Assembly (NCBI GenBank): GCA_009869945.1
Contig: WIXG01000395.1
Span: 1 to 64,000, forward strand
Source of the DNA: Mesaphorura yosii
Lineage: Eukaryota; Arthropoda; Collembola; Poduromorpha; Tullbergiidae
Reading direction: 5' to 3'
DNA: 64,000 bases
Both the position numbers and the translations under genes were made by a program. Under the pieces are notes generated by a model. That model saw only the letters and a list, made by a program, of their open reading frames with translations, did not search any database and was not told the origin of the DNA. Below, one piece after another: positions 53,201 through 64,000 of this stretch. Within the stretch, counting starts at the first letter, position 1, and every line of letters begins with the position of its first letter.

Positions 53201-55767
53201 CCTTCCTGCTCCATTTCTAAGGCCCGCGCCACGCCGAGCCGAGAAAGGGTGCTGGAGTAAAGAGTGAAAGAGTAAATGACTGGGATGAAGAAAATGATGA
53301 TGAGCCGACGATGAAGATGATGATGATCATCACCACGACGCTGCTGCTGCTGCTACTACTACGCTGCTGTTTCAGACAACATGTGAATCCATTTCGACTC
53401 GACTCCATTCGTTCCAACTTTTGCCCGCTCCCGCCTGTTTGTTTTATGCAGCGCAGCCCGAGACGAGATGAACTACGCGGCCAAGCGCAAGCGAGGAGAT
53501 TTATTGTACTGCCTCGGATCAGAGACGCAAGCGATATAATTAAAAAACTAATAACGATTATGATGCAGATGATAATTAGTAGGACGACCGATGATTTTTA
53601 GCTGCATTTCAAGCAAACAGCAAAGATGCGTAGTCGAGTTGCAAGTCGTGGAAATTAGCAGTAATTCAATTTGTCTATTAAGCCTCGCTCTGCTCTGTTC
53701 TTCGCTTTTCGTACGTGTACGCGAGTCTCTTAGATTAACATTCCAAGACGAAGACGGTTTTTCTGAATGAATCTGCTTAATGACTTTCAACCTTGCCTTG
53801 TCGTGTCGTTAATTCTTTTCTTTCTCAAGTGAAATGGATTTTTGCTGCACTGCACTGGCGACTGGCAGGCATTACAAATTTGCTGCTGCAGTGCAGGTGC
53901 AGGCGCAGAGTCTACGCGCTCGTTGAAAGCTCCTAGAGCGTCGTCAGTGAAGCTTGACGCTGGCTTAACATGCATCTCTCAAAGAGATAAATTGAAAGTT
54001 ATTTAGAGTTTTAGTCTCCGAGTCAGAGCAGAGCAGAGGTTTTCACGAGACGAGATGTAAAATACTAGAAAATATATGCTCGGGCTTGACACTCCGTTTT
54101 TATTCGGTGCTCGCTCGTGTCGGTTCTGCACAAATTTATTGTCCCGGTGCTCCGTATCGAGCAAATGAAACCAGCCGAGATTATCCTGACAGCTATGCAC
54201 GAAGTAATGCAATGTTCTAAATGAAAACTGCAGCATTTAAGCACTCAATTACTTGGCATCGCTACCGCATGGCATAGAGAATTTATGTTTGTGTACGCGT
54301 TTCGCCGTGGTGGTATTTCACTTAACGCGATTGCGATTTACGAGCCGACGTAGCCGCAACAATAAAATGACGACGCAATAAAATCCGATAAAAAAATATC
54401 AAAGCGTCAAAGGGCTCCTTCCCTTTAATTGAAAAGAGACTGTCCACCCGTACTGCACTGCGTTATGACAAAAGCGTGAGCTATTTTTATGTGATAAGCG
54501 TTAAGCGTGCAGGACCCAACACGAAGGCGAACGCGATGTGAGCGCGAACATAGCTAATTTGCTTATCGTGGTCGAAGGGCTTTACGCACAGCCTAGCTGG
54601 CCGTCTTTCTGCACAATGCACGATGAGTCACGTCACTCCCCTCTTAACGTTTGTGTCCCTGCTAATAAACAAAGAAAGCACGGTCGTATTAAGATTATGA
54701 GCGTGAATACAACGTTCCTTGCTTTTATTTATCAGTTTTCACTTTGATCGGATCCGGATCGCATCTTTTCTTGTTTCCAGTATATTTTCAGTATATCTAG
54801 TGTTGATTGTTGACAAATTTGCGGGTTACAGGCGTTTCTAAGTCCTGAGGAGGAAAGTTTGACTTTTTGAACGCTGATTTTAGACTCTTGGACAGCAAAG
54901 GACTAAAGGACTAATTTTGCATGTGTTAAGTGACCATTTACGAAAGTGTTTGAAATATGACTCATTTCTGTGTCAATTCCTTTCTGCAAAAGCCCCCGCC
55001 TAGCTTAATCGGAGGAATTCACGCCCGTGCCGTGCAAAGGTAGAGTGATTGATTCCTTCATTGCCATTTCAGTCAAAGAATGCGAGGTACACTCTGGAAT
55101 TTTAATTACGCATTTCAAAATCCACAAATCAACGCGAACGCGTTTGCAAGACAAATGTGCTGTGTGCGGTGCGGTGATGAGATCGCTGATCGCTCGGTGG
55201 CTGATGAGTGCAAAGAATGCTGGAACTAGCGTTAGCGCGAACGTAAAAATAGGTCGCGAAATCTCCCGTAGCTGCAGCATAAGCCTGGCGTTGGAAGGAA
55301 GACAATTTCCATTTTCCATGTTTAGCACGAGAAGATTTCTCGAACTCTGAACAAATTCTATTGAAAGACTACATGTTCGATGACTCTCATGGCAACGCAA
55401 AGGCGCATCCTGATCTTCAGCCAACTGAAGCGTGTGCGTGCTTGAGAGTCTGAACTGAACTTCATCTCAATCTCTCTGCTCTCCTTCTCGACTCGATTCT
55501 CGATCTCATCGCTTAGTACAAAAATATGGACTAGACTCAAGAGCATCCGCATTCTTTTCGGCTTAGGTCTGCAAGCATGTACGGATGTCTTGGAATGATG
55601 TTAGCACTTGTCTCACCCGAAAAAGCAGACTCAAACAAGGAAATCAAGGAATTTGGTCGATCATTTATGTGAATGAAGATTTGATAGTTGGAATTAAAGG
55701 AATTATTTAACATTTCTAATTGGCATTACAAAACCTGACTAAAGTTTTGTATTTACTTAAGCTTAGC

Positions 55768-55793
55768 GTGGCGTGGTGTGGTGTGGCGTGGCA
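55768..55793. repeat. GTGGC/GTGGT pentamer repeat
   Basis: About five tandem pentamers of GTGGC or GTGGT follow an AAGCTTAGC. A looser version occurs at 35920-35945. Confidence 0.6.
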
Positions 55794-58700
55794 AACTTTG
55801 TTGTAATTACAGAATGAGCAAAGGCAGTCGAGGTTTGGAAAGGATTTTCGGGTTTCACGTCACCGGCGTCGCCGTCACCGTGTAAAAGTTTGACTCAATT
55901 GTTTTTTAATTGTAAAAGAAAGTCACAGTAGCAGTTGCGACTCACTTGAAACTTGTAAAACTTGGCACCACAAACTTGAGGTTTCCTTCCGACGTTATTA
56001 ATTCCATGACAAGCTTATTTCAAACTAATTCACAGCAAGGCGAGGCAAAGCGAAGCCAGGAGACGGTAGCGACTTAACTACGCGGCGCAAATGCAAATTT
56101 TAGTCGACGGCAGCGACAGACGAGTCGGCGTTGGCGCTGGCGGACTTTTCTCGACTCGAGCCCAACTGTTTACTGTTTTCGAAGAGAGATTTAGCGAGGA
56201 GATAAAGTTTTAGGCTTTTAAAACATAAATAATAAAATGTCTCAAAACATACGTTTTATTAGCTTCACATTTTCAAGATCCTAACAATTTGCTATTCAGT
56301 AAACAAATCAAATCAGGCGTCTTGACTGGACTGCGCATACGCTATTTTTGCAATTCCAGATTCAAAGACGCTCCAAATTCAAAATCATCTTCCTTCTTTT
56401 TCTGCTGCATTGCATTCGCGCTTTGGCGACGGCGACGAACCCTTCGCAAGTCAGGCCAAGTTGACTGATTGACAGAAACATCAAAAATGATATTTTCACT
56501 TATCGAGTTACGGAGGTGTACAAATATTTCGGCCGTGGCCGTAACGCCGTAATTCAGTGCTTCGTGTTAAGTACACGCCTACAAACAAGGAAACATCAAC
56601 TTTTCTTTCGTTTACTTTCAGACTTCATATTTTATTACATCACCGATGCGTTCGCATTTGCCGAGTTTGGCCCCCAATTTCTTGGCTGCACACTGCACAC
56701 GATTCCTGTAATATTTATAAGTTTTCTTTCTCTTGTTTCTGTTCGATTCGATATCGTTCATCATTAATAATATCTGTTGCTCCCCTTCTGCGGGGAAATG
56801 CTCGACGCGGACGAGACGGTTCACGCATTTCTTGGCTTTCGCTTTGTGTGGCTCCGCCGCAGGCCACCAGTGACATTGATTACTCGCAAAAGATGCTCAC
56901 CATCTGCGACAGCCTCCGCGTACCTCTGCCCCTACCACTTTCCAGTTCAGAGCACTCTCCCCAAACAAAACGGAAAGTCTCGTATTCTGGCAAAGGACAC
57001 TTTTTCACACGATCTTGGAAATTTTGACCTTCGAAATCGCAAAAGGCGAAATCGCTCCGCCGCGTCTAAAGGACTCCAAAGAGTTCAATAATTAGGAACA
57101 AGGCGGAATGGATCTGAGCAACGCACTACGCACTTGATGGGTTTTGTAATTTGAGTTTGAAAACTCTTCGGGGCTTCTCCGCTTTCTGTTTCTGCCCCTT
57201 CTGAAGTTTGAGTGCGAGGAGCCCGTAATAATTCAAGTTATTACTTTTTTGATTCGCTTGAGCTGCGCTAACTGCAAACTGCGTGTGGAATTTCATTACG
57301 GATGGGAGAAACTAATTAGTTGCACATGTAATGATTTGCTGTTCATGTTGCTAAGATTAAAAGCAGCTCCGGCATGGAAACGCACACTGTCTACTCGGCT
57401 AGGAAGAGGCAAAGTGCAGAGGAGCTTGAGTTGTGAGCAGCTTTTGCTTGGAAGTACTAAGAAGCTTAATCCAATTTTGAAGTCAAGCCTCATTTTTTCT
57501 TTGACTTTGCCATGAAAAATTTAAATAAGTCGAAATATATTTCTTCTTTCGTACTTGCGTGAAGGTGCAGCGCAGCCGATCTTCTCAGCCTCGTCACAGC
57601 TCACAAGTTTTCTTTTAATTTTAAAAATCTTTTCCTTTCCCACTTTTTTACTCGTAACTCCTTCGCTCCGCATGCATCTCCGGCTCGCATTACACGAGCT
57701 CAAGCACAAGCACCTATCAGGATTCGTTTGAAAGCAGCAAGTATGCCGAGAAGTTTGTTGGTACTTTCCCAGTTAAAGTTGTACATGATTACTTGAGCTT
57801 TCTTCGCACTTTTCTAATTTCTTCTACCACTTTCCCGCTCCTCTCGAGCAGAATCCTTACGTGGAGTCGCTCTTCTGCTCGTGCTTTCACTCGTACTGCT
57901 CAAGTTGTAAAAGAGTTGCAGGAGACTTTTAGCGAAATGAAATTTTTATAAATTGCGTGGCTTATTGCCTCTTCGTCAGCGAAGAAAGTTGTTCCGAGTC
58001 TTTCATCGAGGGTCGTTGATCACTGCGTACTTCGTCTGCTAGTGGCTCACCTCTCCAAGCATGCAGCCAGGCAGGCACGGCTTGCTCGAATGTCAACTGG
58101 ATATGATAATTCAAAATAGGTTATGGCATTTCTTGATATCTCCTCGACAGACTGCTTAAACGCGTTGAGCGTGGCCGCGTGGCGCGTGCTTCAGCCGTCG
58201 GAGTGTCCCACTTCCGAAGCGTTGAGCACGTGAGAAGTTTGGAAATGGAATCGGAGGACGCTGAAGTATAAAAAAAACTCGTTCAAGTGCTGCGGAGCAA
58301 TGCAGGAGCAGGAAAGAAAGGTAGCAACGAAAGAATGGGCAGCTCAGCCTGTCTTGAGACTTTGTGAGAGCCTTTTCATCAAGTTTGAAGTTGTTTGAAT
58401 CGAGTGCGCAGTTGCTCATTAAAGCCGGCTCTCAGGCCAGGCCGAGATTTTCCGTGCAGTGTAGTGCACTCCGCTGACCTTAATTTCATTCAATTCAGCT
58501 TAATTGGTCCAGGAAGCTGGCATTGGCGCTGCTGCTGTGCTTTAGAATGAAAATAATTCTTTCATCTTCATCAAGAATTTTATTCCCAATTATTTCTTCT
58601 TCTGGCTGACTGCGCCGCGTCGTGGCACACAAAAGCTGACGACTTCATGAGCGTGGGTTTGCAGGAGAGCTAAAATTAGAATGAAAAGAAATGGAAAAGT

Positions 58701-61700
58701 AAACGAGCGAGCAATAAAATACCAAATGCGCTGAAACTGCAAACAAAAACGGGGCCTGTACTCGAGAAATTCAGGACTCCGTCTGTCTCCGCGCAGCGCA
58801 CGTAATTCGGTAAAGAGAAAATCATATTCGGCTCGTAATTTCTGAACACAAACTTTTGTTTACCTTAAATATTTGTGTTTACTTGCTTCCTTTATTGCGC
58901 TCAAATGCCATTTTCTCCTCTTAATGTGAAAAAATGCTCATTTGGATGTTGACAGCTTTTTAAATGAACAAATATTTCTTTCATCTGTAACGAGCGAGTG
59001 TGGAGCTGATCTCTTGAAGCTGCTTGCTGGAGAAGGCGACAAAAGTCTCTTATTGCGTTGCGTCGACGTCGTGTCGTGTTTGCACGTGTGTGAAATTCAT
59101 CCCGTAAAGGTTCTTCAAACTCGGGACTGGGCGCATTTCTTCCATTCGTAATGTAAAAGTTGCCGGCGAGAGTGAAAGGTGAGGCAAAACTCGCAAAACT
59201 TGTTACTGGCTGGCTCAAAGCCTCGTGCGAGTGTGAGGCTATTCATTTTCATGAGATTATTATCTAAAGTAGAAGTTACAACTGTTTTTCTTTGATTATA
59301 AACATAACTTCCGTTTCGCACTGCCTCCTCGAAAGCCTGCCTAACCTCCGAATTTATGCTCTCACTTGCGCGTCTGCAAGCAAAATGCCAAAATGCGGGC
59401 ATGAGCATATTTTTCTGCATGTTTCCACTCGGCGTTTGCTTTTGCTTTTGCTTGTTGATTTGGTTTACTGCAAATGAAAGGAAGCCGTGGCCCACAAATC
59501 TCCGACTGCTTCTGCTGCGGCTGCTGCAGTGGGTTAACTGCCTGTTCTGTGCCTGGCCTGTTTATGAAACTGAGCAAACACGATAAACAGCGGTAAATAC
59601 GCACCGTGCGAAAATGTGATGAGAAAAATACGGCAGTGAATCTATTTCAGTCTGTTGCGCTGGTGGGCTTATTTGATCGAGACTTTCGAGACTGTCGTCA
59701 GGCTGAAGATCGAAGGCGGCGGCGGTGGGTAATCAGAAAGATAACATCACGTTCCTCATTTTAATAATTCCTCCGAAAGACGGGCTGGAGGAAATTCGAC
59801 TTGAGAGCTCCCTCACACGCCGATACAGCCAAGAGAGCGCCCAAGAGTTCATTTATTGCCTCCCGCATATGTTTATGCTGCGGATTCAAAGGTTCAATAC
59901 ACTCGCTCACCAACTTATTCAATTTCTTGTTCAACGACACGACACGGCACAGCACGACGCGCTCAGAAACCGAATATTTATTGCAGCGTCTCAGATAAAA
60001 GCAGAGCATTTTCCCAATGCTGCGTTGCCTCGCATCGTCTATCGTGTCGTGATACTCATAAGATAAGAGCAACAACTGCACGTGCAATCTCACTTTCTCA
60101 AATTGCGGGTGGCATCGCCCCGCTTCGGTCCGCGTGGACGGCAAGCCAGGAAAGTGAAGGAGCAGAGCTGAAGTATTCGAGTTGAGAGTACATTATTTTG
60201 GCCCATCTCTTTTTATGAGACTCTTCGTATGGACAATCGATTGGTTGATTGTGTATTATGTACCGCATTGGCATTGCTCTGGTCGTGGTCTTTGGGTCTT
60301 CCGTATCGATCTCCGCTTCTTTTCTTCCTTGCCTGCTCATCTTTTCCGTGCTCTCCTTAACAATCCAGTATGAGAAAAGAAGAGAAACTTTTGGGTGCTA
60401 TGGTGCTATCGGAAAGAAGATGATGAAGATGGAAAAAGGATAGAAAAATGTCAAAGATTCGTCGTAAAATACATAAAAACGTTAGTTCTGCACTAATTCA
60501 ACTCCTCTACGCAGGCCGTTGTCTCTTTCGCGCACTTGAGTCTTACTTATGTCAGCTCTCCTTCACTTGGCGCAATCGAAGTGAGCGCCCGAATTTTATC
60601 GTCACGACCGTCGTCGTTTGCCGTTTTGACAGGCCGCTGGGAATCATGGACCAAATGGGCAACTGTTTAATAAGATTCAGGGAAAGTGTAGGAGAGATCA
60701 GAAATATCGGGAGGAAATTGAGAACAAATCGCACTCGCTCCGACGCGAATCTCGAGAATATTAAATGCTTTCTCCAGACTTCTCAGTTTCTCACATGCCC
60801 ATGCCGCCCTGCTCGTAATTTAAGCTAATAACGCCATTCCGCCCTGAAAAATCAATTTCAGGCCGACATCAGGCTGACGTTGCACGAATTTTAGACACTT
60901 TTATAAAAATCTGTCGTATCCGCCTGGGTCTCAGATTGAACGTATGCGAAAACGAAATGGCAGATGAAATTCACTCCTCCGTTCATGCATTTGATTTTTC
61001 ATGCAATTCTACATTGACCTGGAATTCTGTGGCTGCAATGAAGCATGTGCCACGATAATTTTGTTCGGCTGACCAAAAAACGTCAACAGCGAGTTGACTG
61101 ACTTTTTCAAGTTTGTGCAGCTCATAAAATGAATGAACGTGCAGGAAAGCAAAAGAATCTTTTTAACAAGTCGAAATTGTTCCTCAAGAAATTAAAGTTG
61201 TAGTTTTCGCCCGCCTGGAAAACTTTCATTGTTCTACTTGCGTCTGTAGCACGCGCCGGGTTTTTCATTATTCTCGGTTGGGAAAGGAAAACTTTTGCTC
61301 ACTTGACTTTCTTTGCTTGCCTGCCTGCCTGCCGGGCCGCAACGAAACAGGTTGAGCATTGTTCTGCCGTGCAGCTGGATTAATGTAATAAGAATGCAGG
61401 CTGCCAGGAAACCCTGAAAGCCATTCTTCATTCTGTCACACGTCATTCTTCTCCTTCGTATTCATTTTTCTTCCAGTCCATATTACCCACAATGCAAATT
61501 AGATGCAGGCAGGCTTCTTCGGCGCTGCATGCAAGCCAAGCCACTTAATTCACAAACTGTTCACTTTTTACGTTCGATCAGCGCCCGCAGCCCAACGCAA
61601 TAAAGATGCGACACTCGGCAGAAGAACCGCACGCAAAAATAATTGGAAGCTTGGGCCAAGCAATTTCCTTTTGTGTCATTGAATATCATGCACGCTGTGA

Positions 61701-64000
61701 ATAATTCTCAAAAGAAATTGAAAGTCTGTGGCGGTGCGGTGGCAGGAAAAAAGAGAATAAGTTGCAGTTAGTCGGAGGTTTGTAAGTTGTGGTGGCAAGA
61801 CGGAGGCGAGCCAGGTTGCTAAATTGCTTATAATGCAAGTTGGTCCTTTCTTCAATGACTTGTCAGACTTTCTCTCGAGATTATTTTAAGCGCCTGAAAT
61901 GAGGAGAGAGAAGCCAGGATGACAGATTTGAAAGCATGAGACTTTCCTCCACTCTTTTGGGGCAGACTTTGCTACTTTGCCTTTGCGAGCTACCAACTTG
62001 TCGGAAAAGTTTGTTTGGATTGAAAGTTGTGAAAACGGCGAAAAGTGGGTTGAAGAGGAGATAAAATGTCTTGGATGGGCCAGGTGCATAATTCCTTAAT
62101 GCGCGGGATGCAAGTGAGTCAGAGATAAAACGAAGAACGGCTCGACAAGGAAAAGTAAACGAAGCCGACGAGTCGAGCAGGAAGTTTTATACGCAATGAA
62201 TCTTGTAGAAGTTTTCAGTTTAAGAGCTCAGTACAGTGCAGGTAAGTGAGGCCATGCGATCTTCCAGTCAGGAGAAAGATTGGTAACGCCAGAGAAAGAT
62301 GCAGAGACCAGTTGTCGTTTCCACGATAAATGAGTGCCGACTGCGAAACCGAATCGAGAAAATCTCGATCAGGAGTCAGAAAAGGTCAGCAGCGCCTGCG
62401 ACAACAAACGTTCAAATCGAAGGAGGGCATTTTAGAATTTCTTCTGTGGCATGTTTCCGTTTCAGACGATTCAAAGCAGGTTTTAGTAGAGAGCTTTCGT
62501 GGTTGTTATTGGATGGTTGAGTAAGTCGCTTGAAAGGTGAGTGGTCTCAGAAGGGACTTGGACTTGGCTCGTCTTTGACTGCAGGAATGCTAAAATAAGG
62601 AAAACAAATCTCTCAATAAACACTGATTTTGACCAAAATCACGAGAAACGAGATGCAAGTCGGAGAAAGGAAAATGGAGCGATCTCTTTGAATTTCCTTG
62701 CAGCAGGTTTACGCATTAACGGCCTAGCATTGCATTTCACATACTACTTTCGCCCGTTACTTGAGTCTGAGCCCACTCGTCTTCCATTACTTCTCCGTTG
62801 CACATATTTCCTTGTTTGCTCTCCAACCGACTAGCCGCGCAAGTCACAGTCACTCGCATTAGGAATGAAGGAATAAAAGCTATAAACGTGTACTTGTACG
62901 CATAAAAACACGCACATTTTTTCTGTTTCCTTTTTTCCATCCGCGTTCTCGCTGTCAACTTCAATCTCTCGGCGACTTCATCCAGCTCCCTGCTTTCTTT
63001 CTCCGTCGTGTTCTTGTCGTAGTCGCATTCGCGTAGCCCGCACGACTACGACTCGGGTTTCTCAAAAGACAACTGAACGCGTGTCCACGAAAATCCGGCA
63101 GACAGCCACAGCATCCGACCATCGAGTCTTTCCCGGTTAAGTTGAAGCTCTCGAGGCACTTTTACTCGACTGCTTATGGTTTGTGTGCCTCACAAACTCG
63201 CGTCGCGTCTTCTGATCAAATCAATCCAAATTGACTCACATTCGAACGAACACGACTCGAACATGTGTTCTTGCCTCCCTGCAATGTGGTCACAATTTTA
63301 CTCGTGTGGAAATTTCTACCGCTTTCGGCTTTCGTCTTTCGTTTTATGCAGTGAAAGTCCAAAGTTTAACCTACAAAGCCGCTCCGCTGCACTTGCACTA
63401 TTTTGTCTGACCTCTGACCCGTCTTTATTCTGCATGACCCTCTGTGCCGTCCCGTGACTTAAACAGTCGATGCTACCTTTTTTGTGCTGCATTTTCTACC
63501 CGATCAGTTCAGTGGCAACCCAAGTCCAAGAGTCGAACCACAGTCGTCCACTCGTCCTCTCGTTATTTGGCACAAAGCCGACGACGTTGTCGTGTCGTTT
63601 AGTCCGGCAGGCAGTAGAAAGTTCAGAGAGCGAGCCAACTATCGGCACGTCGGCGGATGACATTTCTTTTCAGTGGTAGGTTTTCAGTGGGCAGAAGAGC
63701 GAACTTTCGATAGTCGGCCGCGTGACGATTGGCGAGGCAAGACAATAAATCATTCGCAGAGGGCGATTGTGAGCAAAGAATGTCTCCTTTCCATGGTCCA
63801 CTTATTTCCAATTACCTTTTCATCGAATCTGGGCGAGCAGAACAGAGCAGAGCACCTTTCCCTCCGCAATAAATATTTGGTCCATCTCCGCGGCTGTTGT
63901 CGCCAAATCGCCGTGGTCGTGGTCGGCAACCAGCTGAAGCAGAACACGATCTGATCGGCTAAATAAATCTATCGTGGAACACTCCGGTGCCTCGCACAAT

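Larger units (their letters stand above)
33931..64000. other. Gene-free stretch to window end
   Basis: Thirty kilobases contain no exon I can support. Frames are short, overlap on opposite strands and lack known domains. The largest (41722-42300, 192 codons) shows no family motif. Named items inside are the foldback at 37307-37700, the hairpin at 43466-43517 and a dense TTTATG/CATAAA cluster at 34760-35610. I saw no further tRNA, snRNA or recognisable conserved microRNA. Confidence 0.5.

Noticed and set aside
25514-64000. Dozens of open frames of 60-200 codons
   Set aside because: They overlap on both strands, match no family I know, show no consistent splice structure and have composition like the non-coding background.
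25514-64000. Conserved insect microRNAs (let-7, miR-1, miR-7, miR-8, miR-9, miR-92, miR-124, bantam and others)
   Set aside because: I looked by eye for their mature sequences on the plus strand. Only short partial matches appeared, such as AAGGCACGC near 42130, without a supporting hairpin.

Overview
The window looks like nuclear DNA of an arthropod, most likely an insect. Its protein-coding genes are split by GT-AG introns, many of them short. They carry AATAAA signals and match metazoan RNA-processing proteins. Three eukaryotic tRNA genes follow, each with a Pol III oligo-T stop. Nothing prokaryotic, viral or organellar was seen. The species cannot be named from the sequence.

Layout: 1-6.6 kb is gene-free. 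The block from 6.6 to 25.5 kb is gene-dense. In order it holds: (i) a divergent DExH-box helicase-like gene on the minus strand (6625-10055) with altered motifs II, III and VI; (ii) CDC5L on the plus strand (11037-14188, ten coding exons, 800 residues), head-to-head with the helicase across about 1 kb containing a degenerate tandem repeat; (iii) a caprin homologue on the minus strand (14561-17480), tail-to-tail with CDC5L; (iv) CNOT2 on the plus strand (18873-24235), head-to-head with caprin; (v) an unrecognised low-complexity coding unit (19703-22507) inside the 3.6 kb first coding intron of CNOT2, on the same strand; (vi) tRNA-Asn(GTT), tRNA-Gly(GCC) with a 19-nt intron, and tRNA-Gln(CTG).

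From 25.5 kb to the end (about 38 kb) I find no convincing coding exon. The open frames there are short, overlap on both strands and match nothing I know. This part holds short simple repeats, a foldback built from inverted tandem units at 37.3-37.7 kb, a small perfect-arm hairpin at 43.47 kb, an AT/T-rich compositional island at 32.7-33.9 kb, and a conspicuous density of the hexamer TTTATG/CATAAA.

By family knowledge the genes share a post-transcriptional theme: CDC5L in the spliceosomal NineTeen complex, caprin in mRNP granules and translation control, CNOT2 in the CCR4-NOT deadenylase, and a helicase resembling the YTHDC2/Bgcn group. This is probably coincidental clustering of housekeeping genes. 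The two most unusual items are the intron-bearing tRNA-Gly(GCC) and the nested unit. The nested unit has no in-frame ATG at its start, its reading phase would fit splicing from the first coding exon of CNOT2, and it carries PPPGF motifs of the kind bound by GYF domains.
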